From assembly GCF_017298635.1 (NCBI RefSeq), contig NZ_CP071182.1, forward strand, positions 372,001-436,000: 64,000 nt of DNA, written 5' to 3'. Position 1 is the first letter of the stretch. Each line of letters starts with the position of its first letter. The position numbers were made by a program, and so were the translations under genes. Of the stretch, positions 19,157-28,048 are shown piece by piece. Source of the DNA: Paenalicyclobacillus mengziensis (GTDB taxonomy: Bacteria; Bacillota; Bacilli; Alicyclobacillales; Alicyclobacillaceae). The notes below the pieces were generated by a model that did no database searches, had not been told where the DNA came from, and saw only the letters and a list, made by a program, of their open reading frames with translations.

Positions 19157-21121
19157 TTAACTCCGGCTTTTATCTATCTCCTCCGCGAGCTCACTCAGAT
19201 AGGTCCACCGCTCCAAAAGCTCATCCAGTGTCTTTTCTAGCGCCTGTTGTTCCTTGTACAACTCCTGTACCGTCCCGTAGTCTGCTCCTGCAGCTTCCAT
19301 TTGAGCGGACAGAGCTTTGAGTAACTGCTCAACCTCGGCAATCCTTGCGTCAATCGTCTCGTAGTCTTGTTGCTCTGCCCAAGTAAACTTCAATTTTCTG
19401 CTCTTTGTTGCCTGGGGTTGGGTTTTTTCAGCAGCGTCTGGCCGGGTGCCTTTCTCGACCCACACCTTGTTTGTAGTCTCTTTTAGGACTCCACCATCAC
19501 TGTCTCCGCCATGCTTTGCTGTTTGTGTTCGTTCCACGTAATCTGAAAAATTGCCAAAATGCGTAGAGATGATGCCGTCGCCTTCAAACGAGAAGATCTT
19601 CTCACAGACTGTGTCAAGAAAGTACCTATCATGTGATGCAACGACCACTGCGCCAGCAAAGTCGTCGAGGTAAGACTCGAGGATGGTGAGGGTCGGGATA
19701 TCGAGATCGTTTGTCGGTTCATCGAGTAACAACACATTTGGTGCAGACATGAGCGTCTTTAAAAGGGTCAGCCGCCTCTTTTCGCCGCCGGACAGCTTGG
19801 CAATCGGCGTCCATTGCAGGTTTCCGGGAAACAGGAAACGTTCCAGCATCTGAGCGGCAGAAATCGTTTCTCCTTCCGCCGTTTGGACGTACGCGGCCTC
19901 TTCGCGAATGTAATCGATAACGCGGACATCCCGCGGCATTTCATCGTGTTCTTGTGAAAAGTAGCCGATTTTGACTGTCGATCCGATGACGACCTCACCC
20001 TCATCGGGGCTCATCTGGCCGGACAGGAGCTTGAGCAGCGTTGATTTTCCCATTCCGTTTGCACCAATGATGCCGATTCGGTCGTTGCGCAAAACAATGT
20101 AGCTAAAGTGGGAAATCAGTGGGCGATCTTCCTGATATCCTTTGCTCACATCTTTCAGTTCAATCACCGTCTTGCCAAGACGCGTGGACGCTGATGAAAT
20201 TTCGATGTTTCCGCCAGATTCTTCGGGACCCTCCGAAAGCACCTCATAGTACCGCTCCGTACGTGCCTTTTGTTTCGTACCCCGGGCGCGTGGACCGCGC
20301 TGTATCCACTTTTGTTCATTGCGAAGGAAGTTTTGGCGCTTTTCTTCGCTCGCCTGTACGGCCGCTTCACGACCGGCCTTTGCAGCAAGGAACGCGTCGT
20401 AGTTGCCACTGTATTGGTAGAGCTTTCCCTCGTACAGTTCAAAGATGCGATTGGCAACGCGATCGAGAAAGTACCTGTCGTGCGTGACCATAAACAAGGC
20501 GCCTTTGCGCAGAGCCAGGTAGGATTCAAGCCATGCAGCACTTTCGTCGTCAATGTGGTTGGTGGGTTCGTCGAGAATCAAAAGGTCCGCCGGCTGAATG
20601 AGTGCGCGGGCGAGGGCGATGCGTTTTTTCTGCCCCCCGGAGAGCGTCTCTACGTCAGCTTGAAAGTCGGTAACACCGAGTTTCGTGAGAATGGTCTTCG
20701 CCTCGTGCTCCAAATCCCACACACCAAGGTCGTCCATCCTCGTTTGCAGCCGAATCAGTCGCTGTTGCTCATCCGTCCGTTCCGGGTCTGCAGCCAAGCG
20801 CTCCATGGTTGTTTCGTAGTCTCGAAGCAGGACCATCTCTGGCAGGTCACCGCCAAAGACGGCTGCCAACACAGTTGTATTTGCTGTAAACAAAGGCTCC
20901 TGCGGCAGGTAATGCACCCTTGCCTTGCCAGTCAATGTGATGGATCCGTTGTCTGGTTTTTCGATACCGGCAATCATTTTCAGCAGCGTCGACTTACCCG
21001 TACCGTTGACCCCAATCAATCCGACGCGCTGTCCGTCGTCGATACCGAAGGAAATACCATTGACCAGGATTTTCTCGCCGTAACTCTTGTAAACGTCCTC
21101 TGCAGACAAGATGTTCGCCAT
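19157..21121 (-). CDS. ABC-F family ATPase (Uup-like)
   Basis: 654 residues, no membrane segments, two ABC domains in tandem. Domain 1 has GVNGTGKSTLLK, LSGGQKKRIALARAL and LLILDEPTNHID. Domain 2 has GANGMGKSTLLK, LSGGEKRRLTLLKTL and LLLDEPTNDLD. A C-terminal coiled coil (residues 565-650, rich in E, Q and L) is as in Uup. ABC-F proteins act on the ribosome, in translation or antibiotic protection, rather than in transport. The start has AAAGGA 9 nt upstream. It lies 19 bp downstream of queC, so the two may be co-transcribed. Confidence 0.9.
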   Translation of the reverse strand: MANILSAEDVYKSYGEKILVNGISFGIDDGQRVGLIGVNGTGKSTLLKMIAGIEKPDNGSITLTGKARVHYLPQEPLFTANTTVLAAVFGGDLPEMVLLRDYETTMERLAADPERTDEQQRLIRLQTRMDDLGVWDLEHEAKTILTKLGVTDFQADVETLSGGQKKRIALARALIQPADLLILDEPTNHIDDESAAWLESYLALRKGALFMVTHDRYFLDRVANRIFELYEGKLYQYSGNYDAFLAAKAGREAAVQASEEKRQNFLRNEQKWIQRGPRARGTKQKARTERYYEVLSEGPEESGGNIEISSASTRLGKTVIELKDVSKGYQEDRPLISHFSYIVLRNDRIGIIGANGMGKSTLLKLLSGQMSPDEGEVVIGSTVKIGYFSQEHDEMPRDVRVIDYIREEAAYVQTAEGETISAAQMLERFLFPGNLQWTPIAKLSGGEKRRLTLLKTLMSAPNVLLLDEPTNDLDIPTLTILESYLDDFAGAVVVASHDRYFLDTVCEKIFSFEGDGIISTHFGNFSDYVERTQTAKHGGDSDGGVLKETTNKVWVEKGTRPDAAEKTQPQATKSRKLKFTWAEQQDYETIDARIAEVEQLLKALSAQMEAAGADYGTVQELYKEQQALEKTLDELLERWTYLSELAEEIDKSRS

Positions 21122-21140
21122 ACTTCTACATCCTTTCTAC

Positions 21141-21806
21141 TCAGGCGTTTGTCCCAATCTCAGCTAAATACGCCTGTAGACCTCGGTTGCGCAGTTTGCA
21201 CGCCGGGCACTCACCACAACCATCGCCAATAATGCCGTTGTAACAGGTAAGCGTCTCGCTTCGAACGAGTTCAAAACAGCCGAGTTCATCGGCAAGCGCC
21301 CACGTCTGTTTTTTGTCGAGCCACATCAGCGGTGTATCAATGACAAACTCGTAGTCCATAGCGAGATTAAGGGTTACGTTCAACGACTTCACGAATACGT
21401 CACGACAATCTGGATAGCCGCTGAAGTCAGTCTCACAGACACCTGTGACGATGTGTTTGGCTTCGATTTGTTTGGCGAGAATCGCAGCAAACGATAGAAA
21501 GATGTGATTTCGGCCGTCCACAAATGTCGAAGGCAGCTCACCCTCATCTCCAGCCTGAATCTCGATCTCCTTACGGGTGAGTGCGCTTGGCGCCAATTGG
21601 TTCAGGAGATTCAGGTCCAGGACGTGATGGGGCACGGACAATTTGTCTGCAATCTTTCTCGCACATTCAATTTCCAGGTTATGACGTTGACCGTATTGGA
21701 ACGTGACAGCTTCAACATGTTGAAATCTCTGCAATGCCCACACAAGGCAAGTGGTGCTGTCCTGTCCTCCACTAAATACAACCACTGCGCGTTCACTTTT
21801 GTCCAC
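21141..21806 (-). CDS. queC: 7-cyano-7-deazaguanine synthase
   Basis: 221 residues from a GTG at 21806. The PP-loop [16 protein letters not shown] binds ATP. The end carries four cysteines in [20 protein letters not shown] that hold zinc. [10 protein letters not shown] is another family block. QueC converts 7-carboxy-7-deazaguanine to preQ0 in the queuosine pathway. The other pathway genes (queD, queE, queF) are not in this window. No preQ1 riboswitch was found upstream. Confidence 0.95.
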   Translation of the reverse strand: MDKSERAVVVFSGGQDSTTCLVWALQRFQHVEAVTFQYGQRHNLEIECARKIADKLSVPHHVLDLNLLNQLAPSALTRKEIEIQAGDEGELPSTFVDGRNHIFLSFAAILAKQIEAKHIVTGVCETDFSGYPDCRDVFVKSLNVTLNLAMDYEFVIDTPLMWLDKKQTWALADELGCFELVRSETLTCYNGIIGDGCGECPACKLRNRGLQAYLAEIGTNA

Positions 21807-21925
21807 GACTGGAGCCCCCCTATCACGATGATTCCATCGACAATTCTAGAAGTTCTCGAGACATTTTACCGAAATTCAGTTGCCAACTACAAACGCCCGT
21901 GATACATTGTCTACACAAAGAAAAC

Positions 21926-21950
21926 AAATGTCTTCATGATGTAGACATTT
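21926..21950. promoter_or_regulatory. Inverted repeat operator candidate before the ACT-domain gene
   Basis: AAATGTCT (21926-21933) and AGACATTT (21943-21950) form a perfect inverted repeat with a 9-bp centre. A further TGTCTACA at 21908-21915 is the exact complement of TGTAGACA at 21940-21947. The set lies between divergent queC and the ACT-domain gene and may be a regulator site or alternative hairpins. Confidence 0.5.
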
Positions 21951-21968
21951 TAGGGTGGATGTATATGT

Positions 21969-22412
21969 ATGCCAGAAGATCCGTACTATTTGATTCGTCG
22001 ATCTCACTTGCCTGAGGTGATGAAGAAGACGGTCGAGGTGATTGAACTTCTGCAACGTCGTAAAGACTTGAGCGTTCAGGAGGCTGTACAGGAAGTAGGG
22101 ATTTCGAGGAGTGCATTTTACAAATACAAGGATGCGGTGAAGCCTTTCTATTCATCTGACATGGGGCGCATCATTACGGTTTCCCTGCTCCTTCGGCACG
22201 TTGCGGGTGTGTTGTCCGACGTCCTCGGTACGTTCTCGCGAATTCAAGCAAACATTCTTACAATTAATCAGGCCATCCCGCTTCAGGGCACAGCTACGGT
22301 GACAGTCAGTCTGGATACACAAAATGTTGTGGTTGATATGGATTCACTATTGAACGATTTGAGAGACATTCATGGAGTAGAAGAAGTCACCCTGGTTGGG
22401 CAAAGCGCCTAG
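21969..22412 (+). CDS. pheB: ACT-domain protein, PheB/UPF0735 family
   Basis: 147 residues. The N-terminal 60 residues form a helix-turn-helix-like segment (AVQEVGISRSAFYKYKDAV). A single ACT domain covers residues 70-145 (VLSDVLGTFSRIQANILTIN). This is the Bacillus PheB/UPF0735 layout, an amino-acid-sensing protein often found near hom or other aspartate-family genes. Here it sits 21 bp before aspartokinase, which supports a role in amino acid biosynthesis. Its molecular action is not established. The gene symbol follows the family name only. Confidence 0.8.
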   Translation: MPEDPYYLIRRSHLPEVMKKTVEVIELLQRRKDLSVQEAVQEVGISRSAFYKYKDAVKPFYSSDMGRIITVSLLLRHVAGVLSDVLGTFSRIQANILTINQAIPLQGTATVTVSLDTQNVVVDMDSLLNDLRDIHGVEEVTLVGQSA

Positions 22413-22433
22413 ACGAGCGAGGGGAATCAAGAC

Positions 22434-23660
22434 ATGGACATCATTGTACAGAAGTTTGGCGGTACGTCACTTGCCACGGAAGAAAGTCGGTTAGCAGCTG
22501 TGCGCCATGTGGAGGCGGCTGCCCTGGAGTATCAAGGAGTCGTTGTTGTTGTTTCAGCCATGGGACGCCAAGGTGACCTGTATGCGACGGATACGCTCAT
22601 CGGTGTCGTCGGTGGCTCTACATACGCTTCGAGGCGCGATCTCGATATTCTGATGTCATGCGGTGAAGCCATCAGCGCGGTAACATTTGCCACACTGCTT
22701 CGCCGCCACGGTCACGAGGTCACCGTTCTGAGTGGGCATCAGGCTGGTATCGTAACAGACTCAGAGTATGGTGACGCGCGGATTCTGGATATCCGGCCGC
22801 AGCGCATTTTCGAGGCGCTCGCGGCTTCGCACATCGTCGTTGTCATGGGCTTTCAGGGGGCAACCGTGGATGGTGACATCACGACGCTCGGCCGCGGGGG
22901 TAGTGATACGAGTGCGGCTGCACTCGGGGCGGCGCTGCATGCCAAATGCGTCGACATCTTCACAGATGTAGATGGAATCATGACAGCGGACCCGAAGATA
23001 GTTCCAACCGCGGGTTGTCTGAGAAGCGCATCCTATACAGAAATCTGTCAACTGGCCCATCACGGGGCAAAGGTCATTCACCCCTCTGCAGTGGAGATGG
23101 CCATGACCCAGAATGTACCTATCCGCGTTCGCAATACCCTGAAAAAAGACCCGGGCACATTCATTGCCAATCGCCGTCGCGATAGTGCTGATGATTCGGA
23201 GGAGGGATGGTCAGTCGGCGGTGTGACAAGTACTTCGGAAACGTGGTATGTGAGGTTTGGCGATGCCGTAAAGGCCCATGAAGCCCTGATGCAGATTCGT
23301 GGGTTGATGGGCAACACAGGATATATCGACACAGAGAACAGTGATATGGTCATCACCTCAGCGAGTCACATGAAGTCTCAAGTGGGAAACTTGGTGTCAA
23401 CCTGGTCACAAAAGGCAGAGGTTGTCAAACGCTGTGCAAAGGTCGCGGTCATCGGATCGGGGAGAGCGAGTTCTACCCGCGCAGCCATGCAGCGGGCTCG
23501 TGAGGCCCTCACAATGGGTGGCGTCTCGGTCGTGTTCGGTGGTACGTCGAAGAGTACGGCGTGGTGTCTGGTTCATCCTGAGTCGATGACGCGCGCGGTC
23601 AACATTCTTCACGAAGAATTTGGACTCTCGAACCTCGCAGAGAGCGCGGTAATTGTGTAG
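22434..23660 (+). CDS. Aspartate kinase
   Basis: 408 residues, ATG with GCGAGGGG upstream. VQKFGGTSLATEESRL at the start and GRGGSDTSAAALGAAL around residue 155 are the kinase signatures, with FTDVDGIMTADPKIVP following. The C-terminal part carries the paired ACT domains expected for feedback control (residues 260-405, ending VSVVFGGTSKSTAWCLVHPE). It phosphorylates aspartate, the first step to lysine, threonine, methionine and diaminopimelate. The size fits the diaminopimelate- or lysine-sensitive isozymes, and which effector binds is not clear. It lies between the ACT protein and threonine deaminase. Confidence 0.9.
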   Translation: MDIIVQKFGGTSLATEESRLAAVRHVEAAALEYQGVVVVVSAMGRQGDLYATDTLIGVVGGSTYASRRDLDILMSCGEAISAVTFATLLRRHGHEVTVLSGHQAGIVTDSEYGDARILDIRPQRIFEALAASHIVVVMGFQGATVDGDITTLGRGGSDTSAAALGAALHAKCVDIFTDVDGIMTADPKIVPTAGCLRSASYTEICQLAHHGAKVIHPSAVEMAMTQNVPIRVRNTLKKDPGTFIANRRRDSADDSEEGWSVGGVTSTSETWYVRFGDAVKAHEALMQIRGLMGNTGYIDTENSDMVITSASHMKSQVGNLVSTWSQKAEVVKRCAKVAVIGSGRASSTRAAMQRAREALTMGGVSVVFGGTSKSTAWCLVHPESMTRAVNILHEEFGLSNLAESAVIV

Positions 23661-23817
23661 GGGGCCTGTTACAGCCTTCTCCTTCGGATACCCTGATGTT
23701 TTTTGTACAACGAGAAATTCAGGGACCAAACCAACGCACAACAAATTGTCTGATATTTCGATTGTCATCTGTGTTATGCTGGACCGCAGAGATAGAATGG
23801 GAGGAGAGAACGATCCG

Positions 23818-25110
23818 TTGTACAAGACAGAACCTTCAGATGCACGTGTTCGACAAGCGGTGTTTAGCAATGAAGACATCTTAAAGGCTTACCCCGTGGT
23901 ACAGGAAGTTAGTCACCGTACACCACTTCAAAAGAGCCAGCTGCTGTCTCAGAAATATCAATGCAACTTGTTTCTGAAACGTGAGGACTTACAGGTAGTC
24001 CGCTCGTTTAAGATACGGGGCGCCTACAACTTCATCAGAAACATGTCGGCAGAGACCCTCGCCCGCGGGGTCGTGTGTGCAAGCGCAGGCAATCACGCGC
24101 AAGGTGTGGCCTATTCCTGTCATCATCTCAGTGTTCACGGCGTCATCTTTATGCCGACGACGACGCCTCGCCAGAAGGTGAATCAAGTGCGAAAATTCGG
24201 TGGCGAGTTTGTCGATATTGAACTGACGGGTGACACGTTCGACGATGCTTATGCCGCGGCAGTGGATTATTGTGAACAGCACAAGATGACCTTTGTTCAT
24301 CCATTTGACAACCCTCTGGTTGTTGCGGGCCAGGGTACAATTGGTATCGAAATCATGCACGATATCAGCGACGAAGGATTGCCACTTGATTACGTATTTC
24401 TGGCTATCGGCGGCGGCGGACTGGCGTCAGGCGTCGGCAGTTATCTGAAACGGGTATCCCCTTCCACACAGGTCATCGGTGTCGAACCACAAGGCGCTCC
24501 GTCCATGAAGCGATCATTCGAAGCTCAAAAAGTCGTCGTCCTGGACAGCATTGACAAGTTTGTCGATGGCGCAGCGGTAAAACAGGTCGGACGCTTGACG
24601 TTTGACATCTGCAGCGATGTCCTCAGTGATATTGCGCTGGTTCCAGAGGGCAAGGTCTGCACTACGATTCTTGACCTTTACAGCGAAAATGCAATTGTTC
24701 TGGAACCTGCTGGAGCGCTGCCCGTCGCTGCACTCGATGAATACCGTGAGCAAATCCGAGGTAAAAATGTTGTCTGCATCTTAAGCGGCGGAAATAACGA
24801 TATTGACCGGATGCAAGAGATCAAGGAGAAATCGCTGATTCACGAGGGATTAAAGCACTACTTCATCATCCATTTTGCGCAGCGGGCAGGAGCACTTAGA
24901 GAGTTTATTGACCTAGTGTTGGGCCCAGACGACGATATTACCCGCTTTGAGTACACGAAGAAAAACAACAGGGAAAATGGCCCTGCTCTGGTGGGTATCG
25001 AACTTAAGCAGCGCGAAGACTACAACGCGTTGATTTCCCGAATGGAACTGGCTGGAATTCAATATCAGGAAATCAACAAAGACCCGTCGCTGTTTCAATT
25101 GCTGATTTAA
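23818..25110 (+). CDS. ilvA: Threonine ammonia-lyase (threonine deaminase)
   Basis: About 430 residues from a TTG at 23818 with GGGAGGAGAG 9 nt upstream. The open frame reaches back to 23653, overlapping aspartokinase, but lacks a site there. It is a PLP enzyme: the lysine of SFKIRGAYNFI binds the cofactor, SAGNHAQGVAYS holds the substrate carboxylate and GGGGLASGV the phosphate. One ACT-like domain is at the end (residues 335-430), as in the short Bacillus IlvA. It makes 2-oxobutyrate from threonine for isoleucine. With the kinase upstream it joins the aspartate and isoleucine paths. Confidence 0.92.
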   Translation: MYKTEPSDARVRQAVFSNEDILKAYPVVQEVSHRTPLQKSQLLSQKYQCNLFLKREDLQVVRSFKIRGAYNFIRNMSAETLARGVVCASAGNHAQGVAYSCHHLSVHGVIFMPTTTPRQKVNQVRKFGGEFVDIELTGDTFDDAYAAAVDYCEQHKMTFVHPFDNPLVVAGQGTIGIEIMHDISDEGLPLDYVFLAIGGGGLASGVGSYLKRVSPSTQVIGVEPQGAPSMKRSFEAQKVVVLDSIDKFVDGAAVKQVGRLTFDICSDVLSDIALVPEGKVCTTILDLYSENAIVLEPAGALPVAALDEYREQIRGKNVVCILSGGNNDIDRMQEIKEKSLIHEGLKHYFIIHFAQRAGALREFIDLVLGPDDDITRFEYTKKNNRENGPALVGIELKQREDYNALISRMELAGIQYQEINKDPSLFQLLI

Positions 25111-25179
25111 GCCACGCATGGATGTGCTTGGGAATTCCCCTTTCCTATACTTCCTCACGAGTATCCGCCCGCTTTGATG

Positions 25180-25208
25180 TTGAAATATCGGATAATTCGG
25201 TTTACACT
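25180..25208 (+). promoter_or_regulatory. Promoter of the paa regulator gene
   Basis: TTGAAA (25180-25185), a 17-bp spacer, and TACACT (25203-25208). The -10 box ends 3 bp before a 28-bp palindrome, so a repressor bound there would block it. Confidence 0.6.
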
Positions 25209-25211
25209 ATG

Positions 25212-25239
25212 TTACAAGCAAGCGATCGCTTGCTTGTAA
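25212..25239. promoter_or_regulatory. 28-bp perfect palindromic operator of the paa regulator
   Basis: A perfect palindrome of 28 bp with core GCAAGCGATCGCTTGC and outer TTACAA/TTGTAA. It sits just downstream of the -10 box of the TetR-family gene, the expected place for autoregulation. A half-site-like AGCAAGCAAGCG recurs at 27040-27051 upstream of paaA. Confidence 0.75.
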
Positions 25240-25266
25240 ATGTCAATAGTCTGAAAGGGGTTTCAT

Positions 25267-25842
25267 TTGACTAGGAGCACATCCAAACAAGAGCTCTATG
25301 ACATCGCTGGAAAGCTCTTCAGCAAGAAGGGATACCATGGTACGACCATCCGGGAGATTGCCGAGGCACGAGGTATCCTGTCGGGGAGTTTATATACGCA
25401 CATCTCCTCGAAAGAGGATTTACTGTTTCACATTGTTGACGACGGAGCGGAGGCATTCCTATCTGCTTTGGAACCGATTGTCATGAGTCAACAGGATGCA
25501 AAATCCAAGCTGAGAAATGGGTTGGCAGCACACATCCGCGTTGTAACGACCCAGATGGACGCAGCCAAAGTCTTTCTCCACGACTGGACTGCCCTTGGCG
25601 AGGAACGCCATGCGGTCATTCAGCAAAAACGCGACAAGTACGAAGATTTGTGGGCGGTTTTGCTGGCTGAAGGTTACGCTAGCGGAACACTGATTCGAGG
25701 TGATGCGAAGTACCTGCGCATCCTGATTCTCTCCGTCGGGAACTGGGTGTATGAATGGTATAAAACATCCGGTGAACTTACCCCGGAAGGTCTGGCCGAC
25801 CAGTTCATGGACATCATCTTACACGGGGTTATTGCCGAGTAA
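25267..25842 (+). CDS. TetR-family regulator of the phenylacetate cluster
   Basis: 191 residues from a TTG start after GAAAGGGG. Helix-turn-helix in the first 50 residues (YHGTTIREIAEARGILSGSL, then YTHISSKEDLLFHIVDDG). The C-terminal part is a helical ligand domain (residues 70-190). The position at the head of the paa genes and the palindrome at its promoter suggest it represses them and responds to phenylacetyl-CoA, as PaaR-type regulators do. Fatty-acid regulators of the same family look alike, so the ligand is inferred from context. Confidence 0.85.
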   Translation: MTRSTSKQELYDIAGKLFSKKGYHGTTIREIAEARGILSGSLYTHISSKEDLLFHIVDDGAEAFLSALEPIVMSQQDAKSKLRNGLAAHIRVVTTQMDAAKVFLHDWTALGEERHAVIQQKRDKYEDLWAVLLAEGYASGTLIRGDAKYLRILILSVGNWVYEWYKTSGELTPEGLADQFMDIILHGVIAE

Positions 25843-25886
25843 TCGCAGCAACTCAAGAGAAATAAGCATTCGAGGAGGAATGTGTC

Positions 25887-26192
25887 ATGGTCAAGTTCAT
25901 CGCGTTGTACCGCCAGCCCGCAGACACAGCTCTGTTTGACGAGCACTACACAAGTGTCCACACTCCCTTGGTCGAAAAGGTGCCAGGCCTGAAAAAACTC
26001 GAGGTTACCCGGATTTCTGGAACGCCGATGGGGAAGCCGGCAGGTTATTACCTGATGGCCGAGATGTACTTCGCCGATGCGGACTCGTTCAAGACAGCCA
26101 TGGCCTCTTCGGAGAACCGGGCTGCAGGGAAAGACCTCATGAGTTTTGCAGGAGACATCGTAGAGATGATGGTCGGCGAAACGGTGGAATAA
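25887..26192 (+). CDS. EthD-domain protein
   Basis: 101 residues, ATG with GAGGAGG upstream. A single ferredoxin-like alpha/beta domain of the EthD type: VKFIALYRQPADTALFDEHY, then HTPLVEKVPGLKKLEV. Such small dimeric proteins accompany oxygenase and catabolic genes. Function is not firmly known. It lies between the regulator and the enoyl-CoA hydratase gene, 19 bp before the latter. Confidence 0.8.
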   Translation: MVKFIALYRQPADTALFDEHYTSVHTPLVEKVPGLKKLEVTRISGTPMGKPAGYYLMAEMYFADADSFKTAMASSENRAAGKDLMSFAGDIVEMMVGETVE

Positions 26193-26210
26193 CCAGCGAG
26201 GGGGACTGGC

Positions 26211-26987
26211 ATGGGCGATTCAAAGTACATTCATACGGAAAAAACTGACTGGGTCGCGCTGGTGCGGATTGTACGCCACGAGATCCTGAATGCCCTGAAC
26301 CTTGAGCTCGTCAGTGAATTGGCAGAGGAACTTCTTCGGCTTGATGGCGAGAACGATGTCCGCTGTATCGTCCTCACAGGCGGGCAGAAGGCTTTTGCTG
26401 CAGGGGCAGACATCTCCGAAATGGCGGGGTCGACGGCCATCGAGATGAAGATGCGAAACCAGTTTCGAGTCTGGGACAGCATCCGGCTCGTCAGAAAGCC
26501 TATCATCGCGGCGGTGAACGGTTTCGCGCTCGGTGGCGGCTGCGAACTCGCGATGACCTGCGACATGATTGTTGCGGGTGAGGACGCAAAGTTCGGCCAA
26601 CCTGAGGTCAAACTTGGCGTGATGCCTGGCGCCGGCGGAACCCAGCGCTTGACCAGGCTGATTGGTAAACCACGTGCTCTGGAATTGCTGTTGACGGGGC
26701 GACGCATCAGTGCGGATGAGGCATACCGTTTGGGGTTGGTGAACCGGGTGGTGCCAAGTGAGGACTGTGTGAATGAGGCTGTGATGCTCGCCAGCGAGAT
26801 CGCCAAACAGGCACCTTGTGCGGTTCAACTGATTAAGGAAGCCGCGAACAAGGCACTCGATGCCGATTTGCAGACGGGGATGGAGTTTGAACGGAATGCC
26901 TTCTATCTTCTATTTGCCACAGAGGACAAAAGTGAAGGCATGAGGGCTTTTCTCGAAAAGCGCAAGCCCTCATTTCACGGCAAATAA
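26211..26987 (+). CDS. Enoyl-CoA hydratase/isomerase
   Basis: 258 residues of the crotonase fold. The oxyanion-hole loop is in KAFAAGADISEM and ALGGGCELAMTCD. FGQPEVKLGVMPGAGGTQRL holds a catalytic Glu of true hydratases. In the paa pathway it would hydrate dehydroadipyl-CoA (PaaF), or isomerise the epoxide (PaaG). Sequence alone does not separate these two roles. ATG with GAGGGGG upstream, in operon with the EthD gene and paaA. Confidence 0.88.
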   Translation: MGDSKYIHTEKTDWVALVRIVRHEILNALNLELVSELAEELLRLDGENDVRCIVLTGGQKAFAAGADISEMAGSTAIEMKMRNQFRVWDSIRLVRKPIIAAVNGFALGGGCELAMTCDMIVAGEDAKFGQPEVKLGVMPGAGGTQRLTRLIGKPRALELLLTGRRISADEAYRLGLVNRVVPSEDCVNEAVMLASEIAKQAPCAVQLIKEAANKALDADLQTGMEFERNAFYLLFATEDKSEGMRAFLEKRKPSFHGK

Positions 26988-27000
26988 GTAGGAGCCTGCC

Positions 27001-27075
27001 TTGGCGGCAAATCGAATCGATGAAGCAGTCATGAAACATAGCAAGCAAGCGCTAGCTTTAGAAAGCGAGGGATAG
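27001..27075 (+). CDS. Possible 24-residue small protein before paaA
   Basis: TTG start at 27001 with TAGGAG six nt upstream. It encodes a 24-residue peptide beginning MAANRIDEAVMKHSKQ and rich in A, E and K. It ends four bp before the paaA start. It may be a translated leader or a chance frame. Confidence 0.25.
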   Translation: MAANRIDEAVMKHSKQALALESEG

Positions 27076-27078
27076 CTG

Positions 27079-28017
27079 TTGAGCGACGTACAGTTTGAAA
27101 AGTTCATGGAACGTATCCACCGTGGAGACAAGATTGAAGCGACGGACTGGATGCCTGATGAGTACCGCAAGCTAGTCATCAAACAGATTCACATGCACGG
27201 CATCAGTGAAGTCATGGGTGCGTATCCGGAAAAGGAATGGGTCCCGAAAGCGCCAAACCTACGCCGAAAGCTTGGTCTGATCGCAAAGGTACAGGATGAG
27301 ATTGGACATGGACAACTGCTGCTCCGGGTGGCCGAGGACTTGGCGCGTCCCTTTGGAAAGATGCGTGAGGAGATGATTACAGACGTTTTCACAGGAAAAG
27401 TAAAGTTCCACAACGTGTTTCACATGGAGGCGCCGACTTGGGCGGATGCGGGCATCATCGGATTCCTTGTGGACGGCGGTGCCATCATCACGCAGGCCTC
27501 CCTCCTCGACAGTTCCTATGCGCCGTATGCCAGGGTGTTGCAGCGGATCTGCGCTGAGGAGAGTTTCCACATGCAACACGGTGAGTCCATCGTGCTCGCT
27601 TTGGCAGAAGGGACCCCTCTACAACGAGAGATGTTGCAGGAAGCAATCAACCGCTGGTGGCCGTCAATGATGTTCTTTTTCGGGCCGACCGAGATGTCCG
27701 GCGCTGCAACGCGCATGATGGAGTACCGCATTCGGACGAAGACAAACGAGGAACTCCGGCAGAAGTTTATCGCCCGTTACGTGCCACGGGTCTGGGCCCT
27801 CGGCATGACCATCCCGGACGATAAGCTCGAGTACGACGAGACAACGAAGATGTGGACTTACACCGATCCCGATTGGGAATGGTTCGGCTACATGGTCAAG
27901 CATAATGCGGGTCCGAAGTCGCAGGAGCGCATCCGCCTTCGCAGGGACGCGCACGAAGGCCAGGCGTGGGTTCGCGAGGCGATGGTCCGTACACGCGAGA
28001 CACCACTCACGGTGTAG
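27079..28017 (+). CDS. paaA: 1,2-phenylacetyl-CoA epoxidase, catalytic subunit PaaA
   Basis: 312 residues, TTG start after GCGAGGGA. The diiron ligands are visible in KVQDEIGHGQLLLRV and CAEESFHMQHGE. PaaA is the catalytic subunit of the PaaABC(E) monooxygenase that forms the ring-epoxide of phenylacetyl-CoA in the cytoplasm. It is followed directly by paaB, paaC and paaD in the classical order. The electron-transfer reductase paaE is not in this cluster. Confidence 0.97.
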   Translation: MSDVQFEKFMERIHRGDKIEATDWMPDEYRKLVIKQIHMHGISEVMGAYPEKEWVPKAPNLRRKLGLIAKVQDEIGHGQLLLRVAEDLARPFGKMREEMITDVFTGKVKFHNVFHMEAPTWADAGIIGFLVDGGAIITQASLLDSSYAPYARVLQRICAEESFHMQHGESIVLALAEGTPLQREMLQEAINRWWPSMMFFFGPTEMSGAATRMMEYRIRTKTNEELRQKFIARYVPRVWALGMTIPDDKLEYDETTKMWTYTDPDWEWFGYMVKHNAGPKSQERIRLRRDAHEGQAWVREAMVRTRETPLTV

Positions 28018-28048
28018 GCAAAATCACACGAGGAAAGAAGGTGACTTC

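Noticed and set aside
21807..21925. preQ1 riboswitch before queC
   Set aside because: No CCCT/ACTAA-type core or A-rich tail found.
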